64,000 nt of DNA from Schizochytrium sp. CCTCC M209059. Taxonomy: Eukaryota > Sar > Bigyra > Thraustochytrida > Thraustochytriidae. The position numbers were made by a program, and so were the translations under genes. The notes under the pieces were generated by a model, which had not been told where the DNA came from, did no database searches, and saw only the letters and a program-made list of their open reading frames with translations. Positions 10,668 to 20,188 of the stretch are shown in pieces. The stretch lies in the NCBI GenBank assembly GCA_000818945.1, contig KN805393.1:218332-282331 (forward strand), written 5' to 3'. Positions within the stretch are counted from its first letter, which is position 1; every line of letters starts with the position of its first letter.

Positions 10668-11117
10668 CGCCCCCGCGCCGCTCCAACCCTGCCGGCTGCC
10701 TCGCGCGCGACGTCGCCGCTGTCGGAGGCGGCCCCGGACTTTTGCCTCGCGCTTTCGGTTCTGCCTGCGCCGGGATGGTCAGGGCGCACCGGCTCAACTG
10801 GCCTGAACAGAGAGGGCGGCTCAACACAGACTTGAGCGCAGCAGTGCACCATACTAGGCCTAGTATGGCGCCGCACGGTCGTGTCAGGGCTGCTAGTCGT
10901 AACGCGGCAGGGCCAGGGCCAGGGCAGCGCGGCGGCATTCCAGCACCGCGCCGGGCCCGAGAAGACGCGGAGGAGGAGGTATCGCGGCAGGCTGCAGCTG
11001 GCCGGGGACGGCCGGCGGGCGACGCGGGCCTCGCGAGGGAGGAATTTGCGCGTGCACAAAATGGCCGCTGGGAGGGGCGCGGAGAGGGTTTATGAGAGCG
11101 GAGAGGAAATGGAACCT
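10668..11117. other. Upstream region of the cupin gene
   Basis: GC-rich flank between the cupin start codon and the first tRNA-Asp unit. It contains a perfect 20-bp palindrome, CCATACTAGGCCTAGTATGG, at 10849-10868. Long open frames across it are compositional shadows. Confidence 0.6.
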
Positions 11118-11170
11118 CAACCGATTCGGACACATGGTGATGAGCACCAATCCGGAGCTTACGAGCTCTT

Positions 11171-11242
11171 TCCGAGATAGTATAACGGTCAGTATACCCG
11201 CCTGTCACGCGGGTGATCCGGGTTCGATTCCCGGTTTCGGAA
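11171..11242 (+). tRNA. tRNA-Asp (GTC), copy 1
   Basis: A 72-nt cloverleaf. Acceptor arms TCCGAGA and TTTCGGA pair; the anticodon stem CCCGC/GCGGG encloses ctGTCac, giving Asp. The T arm CCGGG-TTCGATT-CCCGG carries the B box, and a T-run follows as Pol III terminator. No intron and no encoded CCA. The block at 11118-11170 upstream is shared with the other copies and can fold into two hairpins. Confidence 0.95.
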
Positions 11243-11843
11243 CTATTTTTTTGTCTTTTTTTTTTTCTTTTTGCACCTGGTTGATGATTGAAAGTTATAG
11301 GAGAGCTGAAATGAATGCAAAGATTGAGAGCACTCTCGATGAGTTTGCTACTTTGATTTTTGGGTTTTGCGGGCAAGAATGATTATAAGCTTCAATTATT
11401 ATTGAGTAGGTTTTACTTCCTGGGTGGCCAGCACGAAAGCGACGAATAACAGTACCATTATGTTCGTCTTTAGGATGAAGCACAAACCTCTAAAGCGTAG
11501 AGAGATCAAATTAGGCCTGAACACTAAGCAATGCAAGAACGTTCCTTCGAGAATGGGATTCATATGGACCACCTGCAAAGACCAATTTTTCCATATGTCA
11601 ATTTATTTGGTGCAACTGTTCTTGTGTATCTTGACTCTTTTCGATCGATTATAAACAGAGTCAGGAAGGGATTAGCGTCAACATGTTGCTGCTTCTCTGC
11701 AGCACAAGGATATATTGATTGATCTGAAAGAAGTGTTGATCCACAAAGAGTCAAGAGTCACGATGGGGAAAGACAAATGAAAAACAAAGAAGAAACAGAA
11801 TATGTATCTATTTCTCTATAGATGTCCAGAGGGCTCGGTCACT
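11243..11843. other. Spacer between tRNA-Asp copies 1 and 2
   Basis: AT-rich spacer of about 600 bp. It starts with the T-run terminator of copy 1. Unlike the later spacers, it shows no clear similarity to them, and I see no gene. Confidence 0.5.
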
Positions 11844-11896
11844 CAACCGATTCGGACACATGGTGATGAGCACCAATCCGGAGCTTACGAGCTCTT

Positions 11897-11968
11897 TCCG
11901 AGATAGTATAACGGCCAGTATACCCGCCTGTCACGCGGGTGATCCGGGTTCGATTCCCGGTTTCGGAA
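11897..11968 (+). tRNA. tRNA-Asp (GTC), copy 2
   Basis: Same 72-nt tRNA as copy 1 apart from one D-loop change (ggCcagtat for ggTcagtat). The leader at 11844-11896 is identical in its core to that of copy 1. A T-rich terminator follows. Confidence 0.95.
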
Positions 11969-12617
11969 CATATCTTTTTATTTTTTTTTGCTTGATTTTT
12001 GTATTCATTCTTTTTTATGGTAAGGTGAATCAATTGTTTTCAGGCCTTCGATCGGTGGCTTGCACGTAGTCTGGGCTCACAATCGGTGGACTGTGTCACC
12101 CTTAGATAGTTTGTAGCTAGAACTGCTGTTTTGGTAAAAAGAAAGAAACTGGAGATGAGCAGCATAAATACTTCGACAGCAAATAGACAGGCAATGCTTT
12201 TTCTTTTTAATTGATTCAGCAAATCATTCGGCTCCTCGTTCATCTTCGCTAGGCCTAAGACTCAGTCTAAGCCTACATATTCGAGGTATCAAAGGAAGAA
12301 TGTACGCGTAAAATCGTACGAACCTTCGACGTCGCTCTCCCACCATTGCATAAAGAGGCACCTAATACTCTTCTTTTCTTCACAAGTTCACGACAAGTCG
12401 TCGCCCCATAACAAGCAGTGAGGTCATCAGCAATGACCAACAAACGAGCAGTGAAGAGGTCTGTGCTGACTCTGGGCTCGATTTTGCGGTGATAACGAGC
12501 GGCGCGCTCAATGGGTTCGATTTGCCAACGAGCCAGGTGGACCGCCACATCGGAAACGTTCAGCAATCGGACCAATGGTGATGAGCACCAGTTCGGAGCG
12601 CTAGTATTTGCGCTCTT

Positions 12618-12689
12618 TCCGAGATAGTATAACGGCCAGTATACCCGCCTGTCACGCGGGTGATCCGGGTTCGATTCCCGGTTTCGGAA
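12618..12689 (+). tRNA. tRNA-Asp (GTC), copy 3
   Basis: Intact 72-nt tRNA with the same sequence as copy 2. Its leader (12561-12617) is a variant in which the second hairpin is GAGCGC-loop-GCGCTC instead of GAGCT-TACG-AGCTC. T-rich terminator at ~12692. Confidence 0.95.
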
Positions 12690-13318
12690 TTTATCTTTTT
12701 TTGCCTAATTTTTCTGTTCTTTTTTTTGTAAGGTGAATCTGTTGTTTCCAGGCCATCGATCGGTGGCTTGCACGTAGTTTAGGCTCACAATCGGTGGACT
12801 GCGTAACCCTTGGATAGACAATAGCTAGAGCTGCAATTTTCTAAAAGAAAAGAAATAGGAATGAGCAGCATGAATACTACAACAACACACAGGTAGACAA
12901 TGCTTTCCCTTTTGAATGGATTCAGCATATCGTCCGGCTACTCGTGCATCTTCGCTAGGCCTAAGCCGCAGTTTGTGCCTACATACTCTAGGTATCAGAG
13001 AAAGAACCCACGCGTAAATTCATACGAATTTTCTACGCGCTCGCCCACCATTGCCCAAACAGACACCTAATACTCTTCCTTTTCTTCACAAGTTCACGAC
13101 AAGATGTTGCTATAGCAGACAGCAAGCTCATCAACAATGACCAGCAAGCGAGCAGTGAATTCTGCGCTGACTCTGGGCTCGATTTTGCGGTGAAAACGAG
13201 CGGCGCGCTCAATGGGTTCGATTTGCCAACGAGCCAGCTGGACCGCCACATCGGAAACGTTCAGCAATCGGACCAATGGTGATGAGCACCAGTTCGGAGC
13301 GCTAGTATTTGCGCTCTT

Positions 13319-13390
13319 TCCGAGATAGTATAACGGCCAGTATACCCGCCTGTCACGCGGGTGATCCGGGTTCGATTCCCGGTTTCGGAA
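13319..13390 (+). tRNA. tRNA-Asp (GTC), copy 4
   Basis: Intact 72-nt tRNA at the end of the second tandem unit. It has the same variant leader (13262-13318) as copy 3 and a T-run immediately downstream. Confidence 0.95.
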
Positions 13391-14669
13391 TTTATCTTTT
13401 TTTATAATTTTTTTGCTTTTCGTATTCGCAAGAAATGACATTGGTATACATCAGCTCTGTAACAATTTGATTCTTAACATCGATCGACCACCTGTTACAA
13501 TTTGACTCTTGACATCGATCGACCAAGCACTCCACCACAACTCTGCAAATGTTGTATGAGAATCACTTTTTCTGCTCGAAAAATGTTCAAGTGTTTTTCA
13601 CCGCTTCTTCTCGCACAACAATGACTGTCGGTATTGCCGCCTCGAGTGTGTCTACCTCGTCCGATTCGCCTCCACGAAGCATGGGCACAGATATTGCGTT
13701 ACTGCTTCACATTGATCCAAAAAGTACGATACAGTTCACGCCTTCATCCATTACGCATAGTATAGTGCTTGCGGACTTCACATGCTCAAGAGCACAAATA
13801 AAAGCAAAACATTTCGAGCATAAGAAATTTCATATCGGCCATAATGAAGCGCTGCTCTGGCCTCACTCGACTCTTACATGTAGCCCGAGTGTGAAGACCA
13901 CGACTACCCTAGATCGCTCGATGCTTTCTGCTATTAAATCAAGAACTTTCGTCTCACATTAGTCCTCGTTAAGCCAACAGCGAGATCTATGGGCCGCAAG
14001 TGTGTCAGCCACCGCCTTGACGTTCGTACGCGTCGAGCCATCATTCATCGAAGCGTAGGCCATGAAAACGTGGAATGGTTTGTCAGGGCTTGCAAAACAT
14101 TACGCTGATGCCACTCTGCTAGGGTCTCTGCACGGTCGCACACGTATACTTTCTCTTTTTATTGGCGGTGTGCGCTTTGGGCAAGAAATGGGCTCGGAAA
14201 ACCTAGTTGTAGCCAGGTGATTGAACTGGCGGATACACTTTCAAGCCACAGCCAGTGCCAAACGATCAGCAAAGCGGCGGCTTGTCTTTTTCTCCAATTT
14301 CCCTTCACCAGCAGCATCGAAGCCTGAGATTGGCGAGAATTCTGCTTAAAATATGTAAAGGTCGGAGGACCTTTATTTGCAAATGCCCAAACGACTTTTT
14401 CTTCCCTTCCCAGCGCTCGAAATTCTTTTCTTCTAGCACTCAAAACAAGACCTTGTTTCTAGCTTTATCATCACAACATCTTTGACTATGCTGCCACACT
14501 AATAACCCACTTTATCCTCGTACGTGAAGAGACTCATGTCTCATTCATAGGATCTTTGGCTTCGACTACGCTTACGTCGCGATGGGTAAAACCAATAGGC
14601 TGTCGACCGTTGTTGTGGCGGCGTGTGCGCCATCGGTCCTAGAGTGATGTGCACCCAATCGCTTGGCAT
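13391..14669. other. Intergenic spacer without recognised gene
   Basis: Starts with a ~35-bp direct repeat (13459-13493 and 13494-13528, sharing the core ACATCGATCGACCA). A 137-codon ATG frame at 13549-13962 is Ser/Thr-rich with no motif and is not called. A short hairpin AAAGGTC-ggag-GACCTTT lies near 14356. Nothing else is identified. Confidence 0.5.
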
Positions 14670-14722
14670 GATCAGATTCGGACACATGGTGATGAGCACC
14701 AATCCGGAGCTTACGAGCTCTT

Positions 14723-14780
14723 TCCGAGATAGTATAACGGTCAGTATACCCGCCTGTCACGCGGGCGATCCGGGTTCGAC
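14723..14780 (+). pseudogene. 3'-truncated tRNA-Asp, copy 5
   Basis: Matches the other copies from the acceptor 5' strand through GGGTTCGA, then passes directly into a T-run. The 3' half of the T arm and the acceptor 3' strand are missing, so no cloverleaf can form. The leader block (~14670-14722) and both internal promoter boxes are largely present. One further change is seen after the anticodon stem (gggCgatcc). Either a dead copy or a short Pol III transcript that is not a tRNA. Confidence 0.85.
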
Positions 14781-15160
14781 TTTTTTTTTTACTTTTTTGT
14801 CTTTCCAATAGTGCTGAAGGCCAAGCTTGATGTTTTTGTCTACGCTGCTGACAAGTCAAAATAAAGCTCAAATACCCGCCATCTCTTCTTTTTCCGACGA
14901 CAGGAAATCGTATGGAACTTGTAGACAAATTAGGTGGTTGTCTCAAAAATTCAATTTGTGCATCCTGACCCAGGACTTGAAAAACAATGGCTGCTGAGAA
15001 AAGTCAAACCTTCGCCACAGAGCATCGTCGCTAGTGCTGGCCAGAACAAAGAAAGCCTAAAAAGTGGGCTCGGGTGGGTCTCGCGAATCAACATTCGATG
15101 CTCTTCGTATATGCAGGAGGTTGGAGACACCTCACCCCCCTCACCCCCGCCCAAAAAAAA

Positions 15161-15232
15161 TTCCGAAACCGGGAATCGAACCCGGATCACCCGCGTGACA
15201 GGCGGGTATACTGGCCGTTATACTATCTCGGA
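15161..15232 (-). tRNA. tRNA-Asp (GTC), copy 6
   Basis: Intact 72-nt tRNA on the opposite strand from the other five. The leader block occupies 15233-15285 and matches copies 1 and 2. An A-run on the plus strand (15153-15160) gives the T-run terminator. The TRM9-type gene starts 125 bp beyond the leader, so the two are divergent. Confidence 0.95.
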
Positions 15233-15409
15233 AAGAGCTCGTAAGCTCCGGATTGGTGCTCATCACCATGTGTCCGAATCGGTTGGGAGGTGGCTTTGGC
15301 TCGACATTCATAACGAACGTTCCAATTCTGACAAAGAGCTGGCCGGCCACACAAAGGAAAGGAAAGCGAAGGAGAGGAAAGCAAAGCAAAGACCATTTTG
15401 CTGAGCACA

Positions 15410-16459
15410 ATGACGGAGCTCGCGGCGCTGGTGAAGAGGGCGGGCGCGCGGTTTGGAAGGGCCGTGGACGCCGTCGAGGGCGGAGGCGTGCTACCTGAAT
15501 CTCTTCACAAGGTTGCGGTGTCCAAGATGCGCGAGCTGCGCGCCCAGTTGGACACTTGCGTAGTGGGACCTCGCGCGCTCGTGCCGGAAGAGGCGCGAGA
15601 GAGTGCGGTCGAGGTTGAGGTCGAGGGCGGCGCCCTCGTCACGTTTTACAAGAGCGGACTTGGTCTGCGCGAGGTGCGCAAATTACAAAAGGCTGCAAAA
15701 GTGCAAACAGAATCCGAGGAGGAATCCGACAAACGCAAGACCAAGTCGAGACCGGTGCCAGAGGACGAGCTTTCCCGGCGGAAAAGGGCTCGCGCCGAAG
15801 GGGGTCTGCCCGACATTGAGATCGAGCACGTCAAAGACGTGTATGACGCCATTGCGCCACACTGGCACGGAACACGGTATAAGGCGTGGCCCCAAGTGGA
15901 GGCCTTTGTGCGTGGCCTGGCGCCAGGATCGCTCGTGGGGGATTTTGGCTGCGGCAATGGCAAGAATTTGCCTAGCTGCAATGAAAATGGTTTTGGTCTT
16001 GGCTGTGACTTTAGCGCAGGTCTGGTGAAAATCTGCGCGGATTTGGGTCACGAGGTCAGCGTCGCAGATGCAACGCGTCTCCCCTATCGAGACAACGTGT
16101 TTGACGCAGCACTCTCCATTGCCGTCCTGCATCATATCTCTACCGATGCGCGACGGGTACAACTCATTGCAGAAACAATACGCACGCTTCGCGTAGGTGG
16201 ACGTGCTCTCTTTTACGCTTGGGCTCAAGAGCAAGATGAGGGTGTTTCGGGCCACCGCTTTTCCGAGGCAGACGTTTTTGTTCCATGGCACCTTCGTGGG
16301 CAGGATTGTGTCTTTGACCGCTATTGCCACGTTTATCAGCGCGGTGAGCTCGAAGCGCTCTTTCAGCAGATTCCTGGCGTTTGCATTGAGCGTTCTTACT
16401 ACGATTGTGGTAATTGGTGTGTCATTGCGCGCAAAGAAGCAACGAGTCCGAGGTCATAA
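15410..16459 (+). CDS. TRM9: TRM9/ALKBH8-type tRNA wobble-uridine methyltransferase
   Basis: A 349-residue SAM-dependent methyltransferase. This family methyl-esterifies 5-carboxymethyluridine at position 34 of certain tRNAs to give mcm5U, with TRM112 as its usual partner. The domain starts near residue 140 (VKDVYDAIAPHWHGTR, typical of TRM9). SAM motif I is GDFGCGNGKN (~178); a CDFS post-I region, SIAVLHHIST and GGRALFYAWAQEQ follow, ending in the family-typical ERSYYDCGNWCVIARK. An N-terminal ~130-residue extension, Glu/Lys-rich in its second half, is not part of the known core; no AlkB or RRM domain is present, so it resembles yeast Trm9 more than ALKBH8. The ATG at 15410 is used; an upstream in-frame TTG is not a likely start. 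Part of its 3' end is duplicated just downstream. Confidence 0.93.
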   Translation: MTELAALVKRAGARFGRAVDAVEGGGVLPESLHKVAVSKMRELRAQLDTCVVGPRALVPEEARESAVEVEVEGGALVTFYKSGLGLREVRKLQKAAKVQTESEEESDKRKTKSRPVPEDELSRRKRARAEGGLPDIEIEHVKDVYDAIAPHWHGTRYKAWPQVEAFVRGLAPGSLVGDFGCGNGKNLPSCNENGFGLGCDFSAGLVKICADLGHEVSVADATRLPYRDNVFDAALSIAVLHHISTDARRVQLIAETIRTLRVGGRALFYAWAQEQDEGVSGHRFSEADVFVPWHLRGQDCVFDRYCHVYQRGELEALFQQIPGVCIERSYYDCGNWCVIARKEATSPRS

Positions 16460-16902
16460 CAAATCACCGGCGCAATGCGTTCTTGGATTACTATGTCCTA
16501 TTTTTTTGCATGTGTGGCAAAAAACAAATTCTTATCAAGGCGTGGACGAGCCTGAATTCTTCTTCATGTTTCGGTTCTGACGGTAAGCTCCAAGCGCGCT
16601 TTCAGCAGAGCTCTGGCGTTTACACATTACGATTGTGGTAATTGGTTTGTTATTGCACGCAAAGAAGCAACGAGCCTGAGAGCATAGCAAATGACTGGCG
16701 CAATGCGCTCTTCGGTTTTTCGTCCTAGCCTTTTGCATGTGTGGCAAAAACAAATTCCAATCAAGCTGTGGACGGGGACGAGTCCTTTCTATGTTCTAGG
16801 TAGTTCCTGCTGTAAGATAAATTATACAAAACTATTTTAATGCGACGAGGTTGTTTCAATGTGCTCAGCGCTGTCAATCTCTTCCATTCTTAGCCACCAT
16901 GA
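16460..16902. other. Convergent 3' intergenic region
   Basis: Between the methyltransferase and the first sulfatase stop codons. Apart from the duplicated methyltransferase tail listed separately, it is AT-rich and has no recognisable gene. Confidence 0.55.
16583..16785 (+). pseudogene. Duplicated 3' end of the TRM9-type gene
   Basis: This segment aligns with 16343-16560, that is, with the last ~38 codons of the methyltransferase gene plus its 3' flank. Shared stretches include TACGATTGTGGTAATTGGT and GCAAAGAAGCAACGAG, then CAATGCG and TTTTGCATGTGTGGCAAAAA. The copy has indels and lacks the rest of the domain, so it is a non-coding relic of a local tandem duplication. It may still contribute a second polyadenylation region. 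Confidence 0.8.
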
Positions 16903-18642
16903 TTACTCTACACTTGTTGAATGAGGTGGTGTTGAGTCGAGGTCGCAGGCACAATTGGGAGGATCGCAGCACTGAAGGAGCGAAAGATCCTGCCACAGCT
17001 CTAACTGATTTGGCTGGGAGGGAAACGCAGTGAATGTCGCGCGATGCGCATGCACCACATCTTGGATGCGCGCCATGACGGCCTCGTACTCTGCGAACTT
17101 GTCCTTGGTCAATGGGCGCGATTCTCCAAGGTCTTCAACGAGATCAAAGAGGAGTGGAGGATTATGCAACTGCACGGCGCTTCCAGCACAGCCACAAATG
17201 CTTGAAGAAGGACAAGAGTCCAATCCGTCTTCCCATATAGCCGTGCTAAAGTGCGCCTTGTATCGGCTGTCCAAGCGCACGGCGCTGAGCTCCTCGCCGC
17301 AATAGTGAAACATGATCTCGTGCGGACTAGACTTGTCTGTTCCAGATGCATACGCAGAAATGTCTTTGCCGTCGATCAAACCGTATGGCTGTGAATACTT
17401 TGCTGGACCAAGTGCACGATCCACCAAGGCTAGAGTCGTGGGGAAGATGTCCATTGTTGAAACGGCCCCATCGAGAACAGCTCCTTTGGAGAATACACGC
17501 GGATAACGCGCCAGACCGGGAACGCGGATTCCACCCTCAAAAGTCTGACCCTTGGCCCCGCGCAAAGGGCCTGTGGAACCGGCCTCGTGCCCTCGTTCCT
17601 TGAACGGCCCATTGTCCGAGGTGAACCACACGAGCGTATCGTCCGCAACGCCGAGACGATCGAGCTCGTCAAGGAGCACGCCCACAGACCAGTCTAGCTC
17701 GGCAATGTTGTTCAAGTAGTTTACCTCCCCGAATTCGGCCTCGTTGAAAAGGGCTGTGTGCACCTTGACGTAACTCATCAACAGAAACCACGGCTTGTCC
17801 CCCTCGCGCGCAGCTTTTTGCATAAATGCCAGAGCATCTGCCGTCAAGCGTTGCGTGAGATTGGCCAGCTTAACGGGCTGCTGCACGATTTCCTCGTTGC
17901 GAAAAAGTAAACAATTTTGGGGGTTCATAAGGGTGTAGGTGGCCACAAGGTACCAAGCAAGCGCAAAAACGACAGCTTCGAGAACGAGCAGACCCGCCAA
18001 GCCTCGGTTGCCGACAAAGCTAAGTGCGCGAAGCGCGAGCGCGCCGGCAAGGATAGAGCCCCAAACGGCCCTGGAATTGTCAAAAACAAATTGCGCCAAG
18101 GTCGGTTGCTTGTAGATGGTTTTCCCCGGGGCGCAACTTTGAACGTTGGTGATTGGCATTCCATAGTACGATTCGAATCCGTGATAAATGGGGAGCCACT
18201 TGTTTTCGCGGCCCATGCCAAGGTGCCATTTACCCGTCATGTGCGTCTTGTATCCGCGCTCGCGCAGCGCTTCCGCGAGCGTCACTTCCTCGTGCGGCAG
18301 GCCCGTGGGCGATGTTGGATGGATCACGCGTGTCTTGAAACTGCTCGAGGCGAGGCCGATGCGCAAGGGCAGCCTACCCGTGAGGAGGGCCCCTCGCGAG
18401 GGCGTGCAGATACTTGCTCCGGAAATCCATTGCGAAAAACGCACTCCGCTTGCGGCCAGAGCGTCGATGCGCGGCGAAGCGACACTCGTGTTGCCTTGGC
18501 AGCCAAGGTCATAAAACCCCATGTCGTCCACGAAGAGGATGACCACGTTGGGCGCCTTGTTCGCTCGCGTTGGCCTCGATAGGAGCGTAAGCGTCAGCGC
18601 TATCGCCAGCGCAAGCGTTGCCCACGTCCCCATCTTGCTCAT
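16903..18642 (-). CDS. Sulfatase, arylsulfatase/steryl-sulfatase-like
   Basis: About 579 residues from the ATG at 18642, which begins MSKMGTWATL, a hydrophobic secretion signal. The longer open frame to 18789 has only a GTG at its edge. Sulfatases hydrolyse sulfate esters using a formylglycine made from Cys or Ser in the motif C-x-P-x-R. Here it is CTPSRGALLTGR (C79). Metal ligands D39/D40 (FVDDMG), the TGKWHLG motif and FTSDNGP are present. Residues ~195-245 are a hydrophobic insertion that could form a membrane hairpin, as known for mammalian steroid sulfatase, so the enzyme may sit in the secretory-pathway membrane with the active site in the lumen. Substrate is unknown. A second, unlike sulfatase lies at 22379-23986. 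Confidence 0.9.
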   Translation of the reverse strand: MSKMGTWATLALAIALTLTLLSRPTRANKAPNVVILFVDDMGFYDLGCQGNTSVASPRIDALAASGVRFSQWISGASICTPSRGALLTGRLPLRIGLASSSFKTRVIHPTSPTGLPHEEVTLAEALRERGYKTHMTGKWHLGMGRENKWLPIYHGFESYYGMPITNVQSCAPGKTIYKQPTLAQFVFDNSRAVWGSILAGALALRALSFVGNRGLAGLLVLEAVVFALAWYLVATYTLMNPQNCLLFRNEEIVQQPVKLANLTQRLTADALAFMQKAAREGDKPWFLLMSYVKVHTALFNEAEFGEVNYLNNIAELDWSVGVLLDELDRLGVADDTLVWFTSDNGPFKERGHEAGSTGPLRGAKGQTFEGGIRVPGLARYPRVFSKGAVLDGAVSTMDIFPTTLALVDRALGPAKYSQPYGLIDGKDISAYASGTDKSSPHEIMFHYCGEELSAVRLDSRYKAHFSTAIWEDGLDSCPSSSICGCAGSAVQLHNPPLLFDLVEDLGESRPLTKDKFAEYEAVMARIQDVVHAHRATFTAFPSQPNQLELWQDLSLLQCCDPPNCACDLDSTPPHSTSVE

Positions 18643-19939
18643 CTTCAAGCGGCTCGAGTTCACGTGGCCCCCACCTCTCTTACCCGTGGCTGGCCTTCCA
18701 GCGGGCGGGCGGACGTTCTCCTCGCTCGGCTCCGCGCGGCGTTGCCGTCTGTTTGCCGCGCAAGGCAAAGCAGCTTCAACATCGGCCACGTCTTTCTGCC
18801 GTTTGACACACCATCAGACTCGGCAAACCCGCGCAGTGCCGCTTTATCATCACGCTGGGCTCTTCCGCCAAATGAGAAACGAATTGCCAGACATCATGCA
18901 TGGAAGCAGCCCTTTTGACGTCCGTGTCGTTGCTTATCACGTCCTCGCTCACGATCCGCTCGACGAGGTGGTTTTGCCGACTCTCGGCAGGCCTTCAGAC
19001 TCGGCTCAGGCTGGTCGAAGACCCGTGCGTTCTTTTTGCACGCAGGATAAACAGACCTGTCCAATCAGTGTCACTGACCTGTTGGCCGCTGCCAGCGCGG
19101 CGCGCGAACGCCTTGTCTCGCAGGCGCTGTCGCAGTCGCAGTCGCGTGTTGCTCTTGCCGACGCTGTTGTTGCTCCAAAGTACTACGAGCGTCCTTTGTT
19201 CGTGCGTGTGCGTGTATGAGCGCCATAAACGTGGTGTGCGTGCGCACTGTGTGTGTGTGTGTGTGTGAGTGAGTGCGAGTGTGCGCCTCCTCCCAGGCTT
19301 GGCCGCTGGCTCCCGCGCCGCTGCGGCCGCCGCGCCCGGCGTCGCTCCCGCTCCCGCGCCTTCTCCTGCGCTCCTCCGCCCGCCCGCCCGCCTCCCTCCC
19401 TNNNNNNNNNNNNNNNNNNNNNNNNNNNNNNNNNNNNNNNNNNNNNNNNNNNNNNNNNNNNNNNNNNNNNNNNNNNNNNNNNNNNNNNNNNNNNNNNNNN
19501 NNNNNNNNNNNNNNNNNNNNNNNNNNNNNNNNNNNNNNNNNNNNNNNNNNNNNNNNNNNNNNNNNNNNNNNNNNNNNNNNNNNNNNNNNNNNNNNNNNNN
19601 NNNNNNNNNNNNNNNNNNNNNNNNNNNNNNNNNNNNNNNNNNNNNNNNNNNNNNNNNNNNNNNNNNNNNNNNNNNNNNNNNNNNNNNNNNNNNNNNNNNN
19701 NNNNNNNNNNNNNNNNNNNNNNNNNNNNNNNNNNNNNNNNNNNNNNNNNNNNNNNNNNNNNNNNNNNNNNNNNNNNNNNNNNNNNNNNNNNNNNNNNNNN
19801 NNNNNNNNNNNNNNNNNNNNNNNNNNNNNNNNNNNNNNNNNNNNNNNNNNNNNNNNNNNNNNNNNNNNNNNNNNNNNNNNNNNNNNNNNNNNNNNNNNNN
19901 NNNGAGGGCGCGCGGCGGCGGCGGGGCCGGGCGCGCGGG
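18643..19939. other. Divergent promoter region with assembly gap
   Basis: Lies between the divergent sulfatase and BTB-GTPase genes. It contains a GT microsatellite (~19249-19270), GC-rich C/G-skewed sequence and 502 undetermined bases (19402-19903). The gap may hide the true 5' end of the BTB-GTPase gene. No gene is called on the known bases. Confidence 0.6.
19402..19903. other. Assembly gap (N run)
   Basis: 502 undetermined bases, bordered by C-rich and GCG-rich low-complexity DNA that probably defeated sequencing or assembly. Real gap length is unknown. Confidence 0.99.
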
Positions 19940-20146
19940 ATGGCGGAGGAGGAGGCCATGGCGGCCGAGGCCATGGCGGCGGAGGCCATGGCGGCGGAGG
20001 CGGAGCAGCAGCAGCAAGGGGCCGCGCAGCAGGGCGCCGAGCGGCGCGGCTCGCGCAAGAGCCTGCGCGCGAGCCTGCGCTCGGTCACGTCCGGGCTGTC
20101 CGCGGGCATGCGCAAGAGCAGCCGCGCGTCGATGCCCAAGGCCGCC

Positions 20147-20188
<42 letters not shown>

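Larger units (their letters stand above)
11969..13390 (+). repeat. Tandem duplication, two ~0.7-kb units each ending in a tRNA-Asp
   Basis: Unit A (~11969-12689) and unit B (~12690-13390) align along nearly their whole length with scattered substitutions and small indels. Shared landmarks are a spacer segment with GATCGGTGGCTTGCACGTAG, the CTTCGCTAGGCCTAAG block (near 12245 and 12952), a long block ending CACATCGGAAACGTTCAGCAA, the tRNA leader and the tRNA. The units differ much more in the spacers than in the tRNAs, as expected if only the tRNA is under selection. No protein gene is seen in either unit. Confidence 0.88.

Noticed and set aside
11118..11170. C/D box snoRNA or hammerhead ribozyme in the tRNA leader
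   Set aside because: A C-box-like GTGATGA is present but no CTGA D box; the TGATGAG core lacks the GAA and stem II of a hammerhead.
11092..12069. Open frames repeating GNRTRITRVTGGYT or PACHAGDPGSIPGFG
   Set aside because: They are translations of the tRNA-Asp genes and leaders, and recur at each copy.
13549..13962. 137-codon ATG frame
   Set aside because: Ser/Thr-rich without motif, and no splice or family support.
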